Assembly (NCBI GenBank): GCA_946886475.1
Contig: CAMPIQ010000005.1
Coordinates: forward strand, 1-58,352
Direction of reading: 5' to 3'
DNA: 58,352 nt
DNA from: an uncultured Chitinophagales bacterium
Lineage (GTDB): Bacteria; Bacteroidota; Bacteroidia; Chitinophagales; Chitinophagaceae
The position numbers were made by a program, and so were the translations under genes. Below are positions 43,301 to 50,667 of the stretch, piece after piece. Under the pieces are notes generated by a model. It was given only the letters and a program-made list of their open reading frames with translations, searched no databases and had not been told where the DNA came from. Each line of letters starts with the position of its first letter. Position 1 is the first letter of the stretch.

Positions 43301-44001
43301 ATCTGCATATCCGGCTTGGCAAATGCACCGGTACTTCTTTCCCTGGAAATGGTTTGATAGCCTGTGTATACAATCACATCTTCTTCTGATTGCACATTTA
43401 CTTCGAGGGTGAGGTTGATATGGAAAGGAACATTGCCGAGATAAATCTCATTCGACAGTTTATCAAAACCTATCATCGTGATTTCAAGGGTATAAAATCC
43501 TGCAGGAATTTCTTTGAAAATAAAATTTCCTTTTTCATCAGTAGCTGTCATTTTTTTAAGCTGCACCAGTGTTACTGAAGCACCTTCCAAAGCATTTCCT
43601 TTACTGTCCTTTACTGTTCCTGTAATAGTTTGCTCCGGCACCGGTTTTACAATAATTACTTTGCCCTCCAGTTCCCAGGTAAGCGGCTGGTTGTTAAAAC
43701 AGATCTTCAACACCTCGTTGAGTGGAGCATTCCGCACCACTATATCTATGGTACGGGCGCGGTTCAGCACTTCGCTTGAATACAGAAATGAGTAACCCGT
43801 TTGCTTTTTGATCTCCTGGAAAATTTTCTCCAGGGGAGCATTCTTCTCAGAGAGAGAAACGTTCTGCGCATATCCGCTGGCGTGGATCTGCAAGCTGGTT
43901 GCTAATAATATGATTGCCGTCAGCTTCATAGTTATTTTCAGTTGTTTGGTTAACCGGATACGGCATAACCGGGCCGTATCTCTACTAAGATCATTTTTCA
44001 T
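40345..44001 (-). CDS. SusC/RagA-family TonB-dependent transporter with STN domain
   Basis: A 1218-residue outer-membrane receptor. A long N-terminus leads to a signal peptide (MKLTAIILLATSLQIHASGYAQ, about residues 25-46). An STN secretin/TonB domain follows (about 55-110), then a carboxypeptidase-D-like regulatory domain (about 128-210, ITGTVKDSKGNALEGASV). The TonB box/plug region is at about 215-345, with FLIRGLSTIG, NPLYVVDGVPMDDI and ASSIWGARASNGVIVVVTKKG. A large beta barrel ends HTLTFGIHVNF. The STN domain is the part that contacts FecR and signals to the ECF sigma factor. It forms a pair with the SusD gene 10 bases downstream. Confidence 0.95.
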   Translation of the reverse strand: MKNDLSRDTARLCRIRLTKQLKITMKLTAIILLATSLQIHASGYAQNVSLSEKNAPLEKIFQEIKKQTGYSFLYSSEVLNRARTIDIVVRNAPLNEVLKICFNNQPLTWELEGKVIIVKPVPEQTITGTVKDSKGNALEGASVTLVQLKKMTATDEKGNFIFKEIPAGFYTLEITMIGFDKLSNEIYLGNVPFHINLTLEVNVQSEEDVIVYTGYQTISRERSTGAFAKPDMQIFTERPGSMNILQRLDGLIPGLTVNNAPGSAQNPFLIRGLSTIGVPDPQNPNVLTGTNRNPLYVVDGVPMDDISTINPHDVADITVLKDATASSIWGARASNGVIVVVTKKGNNNADLNVNYDGSVSFQGRPDADYMPVLDSRDFITSATEIFNLQDAFNPTRYAQVYQWNNISRYQSITNTGVAPHEAILYAGYLGRTSASQTQASLDSLSALSNRSQINDLWYRNALLSSHTVSASSGGKVHSFYGSFTYTNATSNRPKEQDNFFKLNFRQDLRFNDRLQMFLITDLSNSIVNNKRNIAVDNRFYPYQLFQDQSGNNLSIPYMRYLSDSVRNVFQDRSRINLDYNPLNEVDLGYTKTDALLNRIISGVTLRILDGLKFEGTYGYIKGNRKITSFDNEQSYLVRSELVQFTIAPNTSVTPQYALPDKGGRYSAGQQTQRNWTVRNQLVYDKLWNGGDHRLTLLAGQESQEHLLVFNSSTVRGYNPLLQTFGAIDYQGLRTGLAGTVMPNNGSRSILINDAFVSSESQIRFRSYYANGAYTLNNKYSFNASWRIDGSNLFGIDKSAQNKPVWSVGAKWNVRDEKFLSSLDWVDDLAIRATYGITGNAPIPGTASSQDVLNPVTGTTLPGGRGLTIATAANPKLTWESTRTINVGIDFAILNSRIEGAIDVYKKTTDNLLGELPTNSLTGYSSIIGNLGTMENKGFEISLTSLNLQTKHFNWSTQVALAHNKNKIVRINNLTPLTTGFQQIQQRFAEGYDAFALFAYQYAGLDDKGDPVIILQDKTTSTARNITQPDDVIFQGTYQPVWSGGITNRFNYKSFRVIVNAVLNLGHVMRRDVNQFYTGRLTHNNFATGGFTTGNLHSEFVNRWKQPGDEQITNIPSYVINSSTSNTRRDIGYYQYADINVVSASFIKLRDITLSYTIPQALSNKLNAKYIDVRLQAGNIMLWKANDFDIDPEFHDAFMGVRSIRSHQHTLTFGIHVNF

Positions 44002-44074
44002 ACTTTTGATCAGGTTTGGGTTTACGTTATAAGCAGTCTATTACCATTGTATGTAGCGGATGCACCTAAACCTC

Positions 44075-44103
44075 ACCGGGCAGTGGTCTCAACACTTCCC
44101 GGT
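44075..44103 (-). promoter_or_regulatory. Strong intercistronic hairpin between fecR-like and susC-like genes
   Basis: ACCGGGCAGTG (44075-44085) pairs with CACTTCCCGGT (44093-44103) with one mismatch and a 7-base loop. It lies in the 127-base gap between the anti-sigma and susC genes. On the minus strand it is not followed by a T-run. It may be an mRNA processing or stability element separating the regulatory and transport genes (inference). Confidence 0.5.
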
Positions 44104-44128
44104 TTTTCATTTAGTTGCTCCGGTTCTA

Positions 44129-45322
44129 TCAATAATTCTTTACTATTACTTTCCGGCCCTCGATGGAAAAACGGATGCCACCCGTTTTTTCCAGCATGTG
44201 CAGCACTTTGGAAACATTTACCTGACGTTGAATGGTTCCGTTGAAATGCTGGTTAACCGCACCATCAAATACCACATCTACATCATACCATCTTTCTATT
44301 TGTTTCATGATCGTTTGAATATCCGTGTCATTAAATTCAAACAAACCATTTTTCCAGGCCATCACTTCCTGCAGGTTGTTCTCATTTTGCACTTTGATAC
44401 CACCATTTGCCAGTCTTGCCTGCTGTCCTGGTTTTAAAAGGCTTTCCTTATTTCCATTAAATACTTTTACAGAACCTTCCAGGAGGGTTATTCTTATATC
44501 ATCATCTTCATCATAGGCATTTACATTAAACTTTGTTCCCAGCACCCTTACCTGCATATCGCCCTTGCTTACAATAAAAGGACGACCGGCATCATGCTTC
44601 ACTTCAAAATAGGATTCACCTGTTACGGTAACCGTTCTTTCATTTCCAGTGAACACATTTGGAAAGGTGATGCCTGATGCCGCGTTAAGCCATACCCCTG
44701 TTCCGTCGGACAGTTGCAGGTGCATAGGCTTACTGCCCTTAGGAACATATAAAGTATGCAGCTCCACTACCGGAAGTTCAGTGTCAGTATAGGCCAGTTC
44801 CCCTTCGTTTAACCTGGATGCATTGGTAGCCCCCAGTGCGGACAATGAACCATTACCAGCATTATCCAGTACTATTATTTTACCGCTGGCGAGGGTTAAA
44901 GTGGCTTTATTAGTTGATGGAGGCATCACGTCTTTTACAGGCAGCTGCTGTTGTTCTTCCAAAACAGACAGGTTTTTATCGACAGGATTCCGGATCAAAT
45001 AAGAACCGGATACTAGTAAAAGCACTATTGCAGCAGCTACTGCAATCCTGCGCCAGATGATATTTTTATTGTTGGTTTTCTCAACAATTGAATAAACCTT
45101 ATCACTCCTGATGATACGGTTAAACATCCCATCCCAATCAGCAGTGCTGACAGATTCGCCAGGCTGATAACTGTTCCATAGATTTTCAATATAGGCTTTC
45201 AGATCAGCATCATCCTGCGCATCATGGAGGTATTCCATCAATTCCTGTTCTTCCTGTGAAGTGGCCTTTTTTGAAGTATAGGCTTCCAGTAAATAAGCAA
45301 TCCTTTCTTTTGGAAGGTGCAT
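44129..45322 (-). CDS. FecR-family anti-sigma factor
   Basis: About 397 residues from the ATG at 45322 (MHLPKERIAYLLEAY); a frame from 45373 adds 17 atypical residues. A cytoplasmic N-terminal anti-sigma part (about 1-88) is followed by one membrane segment at about 91-110. The periplasmic FecR domain has VPKGSKPMHLQLSDGTGVWLNAASG and VTGESYFEVKHDAGRPFIV. The C-terminal DUF4974/STN-like domain has NGLFEFNDTDIQTIMKQIERWY. It holds the ECF sigma factor until the SusC-like receptor signals. It lies 118 bases downstream of the sigma gene and is surely part of the same regulatory unit. Confidence 0.93.
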   Translation of the reverse strand: MHLPKERIAYLLEAYTSKKATSQEEQELMEYLHDAQDDADLKAYIENLWNSYQPGESVSTADWDGMFNRIIRSDKVYSIVEKTNNKNIIWRRIAVAAAIVLLLVSGSYLIRNPVDKNLSVLEEQQQLPVKDVMPPSTNKATLTLASGKIIVLDNAGNGSLSALGATNASRLNEGELAYTDTELPVVELHTLYVPKGSKPMHLQLSDGTGVWLNAASGITFPNVFTGNERTVTVTGESYFEVKHDAGRPFIVSKGDMQVRVLGTKFNVNAYDEDDDIRITLLEGSVKVFNGNKESLLKPGQQARLANGGIKVQNENNLQEVMAWKNGLFEFNDTDIQTIMKQIERWYDVDVVFDGAVNQHFNGTIQRQVNVSKVLHMLEKTGGIRFSIEGRKVIVKNY

Positions 45323-45440
45323 AGTTCTTAGTTTAAACAATAAGAGATCAAAACGGCTTCCGGTTCTGATCATATAGACAGATCCAGGTAAGGAGCGGGT
45401 GTACTACCCGGTATGAAAATAAATGGGAGAAGTTTTGAAA

Positions 45441-46025
45441 TCAACAGATGATCAGCCATATCATCATTCCAATAAAGGCAGCATGCTTCAGGTAGGCTCT
45501 GATAAATTTGATCGCTTCCGCCATATGGTTCCGGACCGTATGTGGAGAGATGTTCAGTTTTTCTGCCACCTGGTCTCTGGTGAGTCCATCCTGTTTACTA
45601 AGCCGGAATACCAGCTGGCGTTGCTGGGGCAGTTTTGAAATGGCTTCGTTGATCAACCTTTCGCTTTCCCTTGCCAGCACCGTTTCATCCGTGATATTTT
45701 GAAAGGCCGGTGATTCAGCAATCACCCTTAGAAGTTTACGTTCCAAAGCCAGCTTTTTGTAATATTTAAAAATCTGGCGGTAAAGAGCAGTAAGTAAATA
45801 GGCATCCGGGTTTTGGATATCGGGGAGTGTAGCCCTGTTTTTCCAGATCTTAACAAAAATATCCTGCACCATTTCCTGTGCCAAATCACTACTGCCGGTC
45901 ATTTTCAGGGAAACGGAATAAAACCGGTCCTTATACTCATCAAACAACATACGAAATGCCTTTTCATCGCCCAGCGCTACCTGGCGCAGCAATACGGATT
46001 TATCATATGGTGTGAAATTTTCCAA
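45441..46025 (-). CDS. ECF RNA polymerase sigma-70 factor
   Basis: A 194-residue ECF sigma factor of the Bacteroidota FecI-like type. Region 2 covers about 22-85 (LFDEYKDRFYSVSLKMTGSSDLAQEMVQDIFVKIWKNR), with the core-binding and -10-recognising helices. Region 4 covers about 130-185 (ISKLPQQRQLVFRLSKQDGLTRDQVAEKLNISPHTVRNHM). The C-terminus is hydrophobic (FIGMMIWLIIC), often seen in this group. It should drive the downstream SusC/SusD/TlpA genes on a signal through FecR. The 256-base gap to the tRNA on the other strand has no perfect promoter box for it; CACTTTTG at about 46056-46063 is one mismatch away. Confidence 0.93.
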   Translation of the reverse strand: MENFTPYDKSVLLRQVALGDEKAFRMLFDEYKDRFYSVSLKMTGSSDLAQEMVQDIFVKIWKNRATLPDIQNPDAYLLTALYRQIFKYYKKLALERKLLRVIAESPAFQNITDETVLARESERLINEAISKLPQQRQLVFRLSKQDGLTRDQVAEKLNISPHTVRNHMAEAIKFIRAYLKHAAFIGMMIWLIIC

Positions 46026-46228
46026 GATCTTGTGTGGATGAAAATAAAGAAAATTTCAAAAGTGAAATTATTATCCGGGAAGGCTATGTTGGAATTCATA
46101 TAGTAAATATGGCAATAGAGTTAAATAGAGAAAGAAAGAAAAGATGTTTACACGCTTTCTTCTTTACAAAGTATGATAAAGATGATCGGGCCTGAGGTAA
46201 ATTAATATTTGATTGATTATTAAATATT

Positions 46229-46260
46229 TTTGGCAGCTAAACCTCTGCCCGTTATTTTTG
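46229..46260 (+). promoter_or_regulatory. Bacteroidota-type promoter of tRNA-Lys
   Basis: TTTG (46229-46232), 20 bases, then TATTTTTG (46253-46260): both boxes match the TTTG / TAnnTTTG consensus. A start about 7 bases further, near 46267, would leave a 15-base 5' leader before the tRNA. Confidence 0.8.
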
Positions 46261-46281
46261 CACTCCCAAATAATTGAGAAT

Positions 46282-46354
46282 GATCTCGTAGCTCAGTTGG
46301 TAGAGCAATACACTTTTAATGTATGGGCCCTGGGTTCGAGTCCCAGCGGGATCA
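46282..46354 (+). tRNA. tRNA-Lys (anticodon UUU)
   Basis: A 73-base cloverleaf. The acceptor stem is GATCTCG / CGGGATC with one G-T pair and discriminator A. The D stem is GCTC/GAGC. The anticodon stem ATACA/TGTAT has loop CTTTTAA, giving anticodon TTT at 46315-46317. The T arm is CTGGG-TTCGAGT-CCCAG. CCA is not encoded. It decodes AAA and AAG. It stands alone between its own promoter and terminator. Confidence 0.97.
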
Positions 46355-46355
46355 C

Positions 46356-46390
46356 AAAAAGCCTTGATGGATAACATCATGGCTTTTTTT
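46356..46390 (+). terminator. Rho-independent terminator of tRNA-Lys
   Basis: Stem AAAAAGCC / GGCTTTTT, then (after one T-T mismatch) TGATG / CATCA, loop GATAA, with a run of seven T at the 3' side. It starts two bases after the tRNA. Confidence 0.85.
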
Positions 46391-46587
46391 ATGCTCTTTA
46401 CTGGAAAATTATGTTCAAGGAAGAATTTTAAAACTTTGCTGGAAGCAAAATGAAAGGAATTGCAGATCAGGAAATGAAATCCAGAATTTATATTGAGGAT
46501 CTGGTCCTGAAAGGTAGAATCCTTAAAATTTCCACATTTTCATGGTGTATAATTCCAAAATGCGAAGAAGCATAAGTGTTATCAATT

Positions 46588-46619
46588 ATTGACAATGCTA
46601 TTCCCCTCTGCTAATTTTG
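46588..46619 (+). promoter_or_regulatory. Promoter of the T9SS cargo gene
   Basis: ATTG (46588-46591), 20 bases, then TAATTTTG (46612-46619). The -7 box is a full match and the -33 box has one change. The transcript would begin near 46626, with a leader of about 157 bases before the ATG at 46783. The part of the 428-base gap before it (46391-46587) shows nothing I can name. Confidence 0.65.
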
Positions 46620-46641
46620 CACGTTGTTTACAAGCTATTCT

Positions 46642-46725
46642 ATGAAAACCACCACTACTCTGCACTGCTGCCGTAGCACAAATTCTTGTGCAACCGGAAT
46701 TCATCCTGACAGACGAACCCAATAG
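46642..46725 (+). CDS. Possible 27-codon Cys-rich leader peptide
   Basis: Within the long leader of the T9SS gene, an ATG about 15 bases after the predicted transcript start opens a 27-codon frame. It begins MKTTTTLHCCRSTNSCATG and has a run of four Thr and three Cys within eight residues. A hairpin (GCACAA-ATTC-TTGTGC, 46676-46691) lies inside it. Short leaders with clustered rare amino acids can serve as attenuators. No clear terminator follows, and the downstream gene is not about amino-acid synthesis, so function is doubtful. Confidence 0.3.
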   Translation: MKTTTTLHCCRSTNSCATGIHPDRRTQ

Positions 46726-46782
46726 TGGCGCTTTTCAAGAACAAAGCCGCAACATTATTTTATACCAATACTAATATTCCTT

Positions 46783-47895
46783 ATGAAAACATCTTTACGA
46801 GTTATCATCCCGGCCATTATTATTTTTTCTGCCTGCCTGCCGGCACAGGCACAAACGTTAAGCAGCAGCCCTACCCTGTCCTTTTCTAACAGCACGGGCT
46901 TTGCGGATAATATCGCCCAGGATGGAGAGGGCGGATCTGGCGCCATCACTGATTTTAACCTCCAGGTAATTCCAATCAACAGTGCTGGTTCCATCATCAA
47001 TGCCGACCCGCTTCAATATCACGATGGGGCTGACTGGTTTGGCTATCCTCCTCTCCTCACCTATGGCGATATCAACCCGCATTACGGATGGGCCATCAGG
47101 TCGGACAATGGAAACAACTTTTCCCTGCAATCACTGAGCTTCCTGGACTGGGGCGAGTTTTCAGGTTTTACCTTTGTTATTGAAGCCTTCAATAACAACG
47201 TTTCTCTGGGTTCAGTGAGTTTTCCCGGCAACACCACGGAAAATATGGTGGTACTTGATCATTCAGGCGTACTGAACAGCAGGTTTCAGAATGTGGATGA
47301 GGTGCGAGTATACCGGCAGGATGGCGCAGACGCATGGACGGGCCTCAACCAGATCAGGATCTCCACCCCTGCAGCAATTCTTCCCGTACAGGGTCTGGTT
47401 TTTACAGCTTCCCAACAGGGAAGCGCAGTTACATTAAACTGGAAAACGGCCACCGAGCAGGGCACCAGGAACTTTGTGGTACAGCATAGCAGCAATGGAT
47501 CATCCTGGAAAGATCTGACCTCTCTGGAGGCTGCGGTGAACAGCAATACCGAAAATGAGTACCGGTTTATTCACCATCCTGAACAAAAGGGTCTGCACCA
47601 ATACCGGCTGATGCAGGTGGATCTTGATGGTGATAAAACATACAGCCGCATCATTGCCCTGGATATTTCCGGCAATGGTAAAAGATTCAGCATTTACCCG
47701 AATCCTGTGTTGAATGGCCGGTTGCAGATACAACTCAATGCAGATTCCCGGATAGAACTGTATAATGCCCATGGCATTTTAGTATGGCAAAAGCAACTGA
47801 CTACCGGTACGCATGCACTTTCATTTCCGCAGGTATCAAGAGGTGTCTATTACCTTAGATCAGGAGAGCAAACCACTACTATTGTTTTGCCATAA
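46783..47895 (+). CDS. T9SS type A sorting domain-containing secreted protein
   Basis: A 370-residue protein with a Sec signal peptide (MKTSLRVIIPAIIIFSACLPAQAQ). The first domain (about 25-200) is beta-rich and unrecognised (DNAQDGEGGSG-like Gly/Asp loops, YPPLLTYGDINPHYGWAI). An FN3-like domain, typical of T9SS cargo, follows at about 203-300 (ILPVQGLVFTASQQGSAVTLNWKTATEQG). The C-terminal type A sorting domain (about 303-370) begins FSIYPNPVLNGRLQIQL and ends with the usual RGVYYLRSG. The domain directs export through the type IX system and anchoring at the surface. No T9SS machinery genes are in the window, so it must be encoded elsewhere. Biological role unknown. Confidence 0.9.
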   Translation: MKTSLRVIIPAIIIFSACLPAQAQTLSSSPTLSFSNSTGFADNIAQDGEGGSGAITDFNLQVIPINSAGSIINADPLQYHDGADWFGYPPLLTYGDINPHYGWAIRSDNGNNFSLQSLSFLDWGEFSGFTFVIEAFNNNVSLGSVSFPGNTTENMVVLDHSGVLNSRFQNVDEVRVYRQDGADAWTGLNQIRISTPAAILPVQGLVFTASQQGSAVTLNWKTATEQGTRNFVVQHSSNGSSWKDLTSLEAAVNSNTENEYRFIHHPEQKGLHQYRLMQVDLDGDKTYSRIIALDISGNGKRFSIYPNPVLNGRLQIQLNADSRIELYNAHGILVWQKQLTTGTHALSFPQVSRGVYYLRSGEQTTTIVLP

Positions 47896-47918
47896 ACAGG
47901 TATAAATAAATTAATTAA

Positions 47919-47956
47919 AATAAAGCCGGTCCCGAAAGGAGCCGGCTTTATTTTTT
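47919..47956 (+). terminator. Strong rho-independent terminator, probably bidirectional
   Basis: Stem AATAAAGCCGG (47919-47929) / CCGGCTTTATT (47942-47952) with additional TCC/GGA pairing and a short loop, followed by T's to 47956. It lies 24 bases after the T9SS gene stop. On the minus strand the same stem is also followed by T-rich sequence, so it may serve the convergent gene at 48045-48806 too. Confidence 0.88.
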
Positions 47957-47967
47957 GATCTTTAAAT

Positions 47968-47985
47968 CACAGGAAGTATCCTGTG
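47968..47985. repeat. Perfect hairpin downstream of two convergent genes
   Basis: CACAGGA-AGTA-TCCTGTG, seven paired bases with a four-base loop. It lies between the terminator and the end of the minus-strand gene at 48045. No T-run follows on the minus strand (ATTTAAAG), so it may only assist termination or protect mRNA. Confidence 0.4.
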
Positions 47986-48044
47986 CGTATGAACCTACCC
48001 GTTATTGAATATCCGGGGAAATTATTAATGTTTTACACGGCTGC

Positions 48045-48806
48045 TTATTGCAAAACCTCATGCACTTTCTTCATCAATTCAATAGTATGGTTACTTCCTC
48101 CTGTCACCGTAAGATAATTGCGGTCCGCTTTGGCACAATACACCGGCAGGGAACCATCATCTTCTATTTTCCTGGTTTGCTGAAGTACCACATTCAGATC
48201 CTGTGCTTTTAACCGGTTGAATACCTCTTCATCAGGCGTAAAAAACATGGTATTCGCATCCAGCGTCTTACCGAGGAAAACATCTTTAGCCTGTTTTTCC
48301 TTTGTGCCTTCCTGCATATAATCTTCTATATTTTCTTTTTTATCAGAAAACATTACCACGGTTTTATCTGCGGGGATCTCGTTCAAAACAAATCTTGCCA
48401 GTTGTTGAACATATTCATCGGAGGATTTGCTCCAGCAATGGTTCTTTTTCAGGTGTTCCCTTCTGCCCCAGCTGGTGAAAATATTGTTTGGATCGAATAC
48501 AAGTTTTTGATCAAACAGGTCTGCTACCACCTGTCTTCCATTAGTGTTCACCAGGTTGATCAGGCCTGACCGATAGGAACCTACCATTGTAAATGCAGCA
48601 CTGAGAAAGCCTGCATCATTGTGCAAACCAACCAGCACATAATTATGCTCCCTGGTGTTACCATATTTCTCAAGTGTGATCAGCTGGTCTCCTATGCGAA
48701 AAAAACTTTTATTAACTTTTAAAGGAGGATGAACAGGAGTAAAATTGATTTCAGGAACATGTTGCATGAAGAGGCATAAAGGCAACAGATAAAGTAATGT
48801 TTTCAC
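48045..48806 (-). CDS. Exported protein of unknown function, paralogue of the next gene
   Basis: A 253-residue protein starting at a GTG (48806), with an export signal-like N-terminus (MKTLLYLLPLCLFMQHV). It is related over most of its length to the 48916-49659 product. Shared blocks are LVGLHNDAGF versus IQLHDDEKTA, the FDPNNIFTSWGRREHL / FDPNRIFSFEGRKQTL segment, IEDY / IDDY, DANTMFFT / DPDDFVIT, and KIEDDGSLPVY / KIKDDGSLSVH. The family pattern (His-x-Asp near the start, DPN-IF-GR, then IHNN in the sister) suggests a metal-dependent amidase- or peptidase-like fold, but this is a guess. Here the IHNN site reads MFSDKKEN, so a putative ligand is lost. Confidence 0.7.
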   Translation of the reverse strand: MKTLLYLLPLCLFMQHVPEINFTPVHPPLKVNKSFFRIGDQLITLEKYGNTREHNYVLVGLHNDAGFLSAAFTMVGSYRSGLINLVNTNGRQVVADLFDQKLVFDPNNIFTSWGRREHLKKNHCWSKSSDEYVQQLARFVLNEIPADKTVVMFSDKKENIEDYMQEGTKEKQAKDVFLGKTLDANTMFFTPDEEVFNRLKAQDLNVVLQQTRKIEDDGSLPVYCAKADRNYLTVTGGSNHTIELMKKVHEVLQ

Positions 48807-48915
48807 AAATCAGCGATTTTCAGGTAGCTGCAGAATCAGTCCTCTCTTTTCATGTGCACTGCATTAACCTTACTTCATCATTTTTTATGCCAGCCGGATC
48901 TGAGACGCCTGCCTG

Positions 48916-49659
48916 TTATTCCTTTAACCCTCCAATGATCTTTATAACCGCCTTAATCATCTCCGACTGTTCCTGCAAATGCCCATGTTCCGCCTCAATA
49001 TTCACATAAGCCCTTCCCTGTTTTCCATAATGAACGCTCAGGGAACCATCGTCTTTGATCTTTTCATTATGCTGCAATACAGTACTGATGTTCCGGGCCA
49101 CCAGCTGATCATAAAACGATTTTTCAGTGGTAATAACAAAATCATCAGGGTCCATGTGCTGGTTGATATGAACTTTCAGTGCCTCATCCTTTCTGTTCTT
49201 TTTGTAATCATCAATTGAAAATCTCTTATTTGTATTATTATGTATGGCAATGACCACTCCATCTCCGGGTACCAGTTCCAAAATAAAATCCGCAAATAAT
49301 TTTACCTGGCTGTCTGCCGATGCCGTGTAATTATGAAATGTCTGAAGCGTTTGTTTCCTTCCTTCAAAAGAAAATATCCGGTTGGGATCAAATTTAAATG
49401 TAGTGCCCTTCCAGTTAAAGCTGATATTTCTATTGCCATTGTTATGGATGGTGATGAAGGTGCCCCCGGTTTCTGAAATTGTTTTCAGGGCAGCTGACAC
49501 CGCCGTTTTTTCATCATCGTGAAGCTGGATGAAAGTGATTTTCCCTTCGGGATCATATGTTGTACGGGTAACGCCAATAGTTCTGTCGCCCAGGTTAAAC
49601 TCAAGGCTTTCTATTTCAGGAGTGATATTTTTTTCACGTGCGTGACATCCTGAAAACAA
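48916..49659 (-). CDS. Probable lipoprotein of unknown function with degenerate start
   Basis: Read from the first standard start (TTG at 49659) this gives 247 residues beginning MFSGCHAREK. The frame stays open upstream without ATG, GTG or TTG. The ten codons before it encode IRHLFYIALL, completing a classic lipoprotein signal peptide with lipobox LFSGC if translation began at the ATC at 49689-49687. So the start codon may have mutated or be non-standard. The body holds IQLHDDEKTAVSAA, FKFDPNRIFSFEGR, VVIAIHNNTNKRFSIDDY and KIKDDGSLSVHYG. Metal binding through the HxD and IHNN sites is possible (inference). It is a paralogue of the 48045-48806 product, 109 bases apart. Confidence 0.65.
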   Translation of the reverse strand: MFSGCHAREKNITPEIESLEFNLGDRTIGVTRTTYDPEGKITFIQLHDDEKTAVSAALKTISETGGTFITIHNNGNRNISFNWKGTTFKFDPNRIFSFEGRKQTLQTFHNYTASADSQVKLFADFILELVPGDGVVIAIHNNTNKRFSIDDYKKNRKDEALKVHINQHMDPDDFVITTEKSFYDQLVARNISTVLQHNEKIKDDGSLSVHYGKQGRAYVNIEAEHGHLQEQSEMIKAVIKIIGGLKE

Positions 49660-49703
49660 TAAAAGGGCTATATAAAATAAATGTCTGATACAATAATGAT
49701 TTA

Positions 49704-50639
49704 CTAAGATCCCAGCTCAGCACTCAGCTTTTGCATAATATCTTTTTCAATCATTTTTTGTGCCAGTGATATCATGTTCTTAAAGGCCTTCCCTTTAGAA
49801 ATGCCATGACCAATAATGACGGGCCTGGAGATACCGAGTACCGGTGTGCCGCCATAATTTTCAAAATTGAAGCGTTCAAGATATTCATGTTGTATTCCCT
49901 TCTCATTTGTTATATCAAAAAGGGACTCTGCCATCTTTAAAATGATATTGCCTGTAAAACCATCACAAACCATCACGTCGGCCTTATCCATCAATACATC
50001 ACGGCCTTCCACATTACCTGTGAAATGAATATGCCTGTTTTCTTTCAGTAAAGGATAGGTTGCCTGGGCAAGTAAATTTCCCTTCCCCTCTTCTTCACCA
50101 ATATTCAATAAGGCCACTCTTGGATTTTCTATTCCAAGTATGTTCCGGGCATACACAGAACCCATGATGGCAAACTGGTTCAGGTGCTCGGGCTTGCAGT
50201 CGGAATTGAGGCCTACATCAAGCAACAAACCGGTATGGCCATTTTCTTTGGGAATGATGGTAGAAATGGTAGGACGAAGTACGCCTTCCAGGGTTTTAAG
50301 TGAATACAGGGATCCAACCAACATGGCTCCAGTATTTCCGGCGCTGATAAAAGCATCGGTTTTACCGGTGGAAAGCAAATGAAAGCCTATGGCTATGGAG
50401 GATTGTTGTTTTTCTTTAAGTGCCCTGGTAGGGTGCTCGTGCATGCCAATTACCTGAGGTGCATGCACTATAGTAAATGAAGATTCAGGAAGAGGGTGAT
50501 CGGCAAGTACCCGGGAAATCTTTTCTTCATCCCCAACGAGTACCAGGTGAGCACTTCCATCTTCCCTATATTGTTGAATACCTTTAACAGCTTCCAGTGG
50601 GGCGAAATCGCCACCCATCATATCAATTCCTATCTTCAT
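49704..50639 (-). CDS. plsX: Phosphate acyltransferase PlsX
   Basis: A 311-residue enzyme that makes acyl-phosphate from acyl-ACP for phospholipid synthesis; peripheral at the inner membrane. The start MKIGIDMMGGDFAPLEAVKG is the family signature. AFISAGNTGAMLVGSLYSL, LLDVGLNSDCKPEHL, VALLNIGEEEGKGN, HFTGNVEGRDVL and VMVCDGFTGNIILKMAES are all present. Length is slightly short but normal for Bacteroidota. It follows rpmF by 28 bases in the conserved yceD-rpmF-plsX order that links ribosome and lipid synthesis. Confidence 0.96.
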   Translation of the reverse strand: MKIGIDMMGGDFAPLEAVKGIQQYREDGSAHLVLVGDEEKISRVLADHPLPESSFTIVHAPQVIGMHEHPTRALKEKQQSSIAIGFHLLSTGKTDAFISAGNTGAMLVGSLYSLKTLEGVLRPTISTIIPKENGHTGLLLDVGLNSDCKPEHLNQFAIMGSVYARNILGIENPRVALLNIGEEEGKGNLLAQATYPLLKENRHIHFTGNVEGRDVLMDKADVMVCDGFTGNIILKMAESLFDITNEKGIQHEYLERFNFENYGGTPVLGISRPVIIGHGISKGKAFKNMISLAQKMIEKDIMQKLSAELGS

Positions 50640-50648
50640 TGTATACAG

Positions 50649-50664
50649 TCCCGTATTTACGGGA
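50649..50664. repeat. Perfect palindrome between rpmF and plsX
   Basis: TCCCGTA-TT-TACGGGA, a 16-base perfect palindrome, fills most of the 28-base rpmF-plsX gap. In mRNA it would form a seven-pair hairpin about 10 bases before the plsX ATG and could modulate its translation. It resembles the hairpin in front of yceD (51464-51482). Confidence 0.5.
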
Positions 50665-50667
50665 TGT

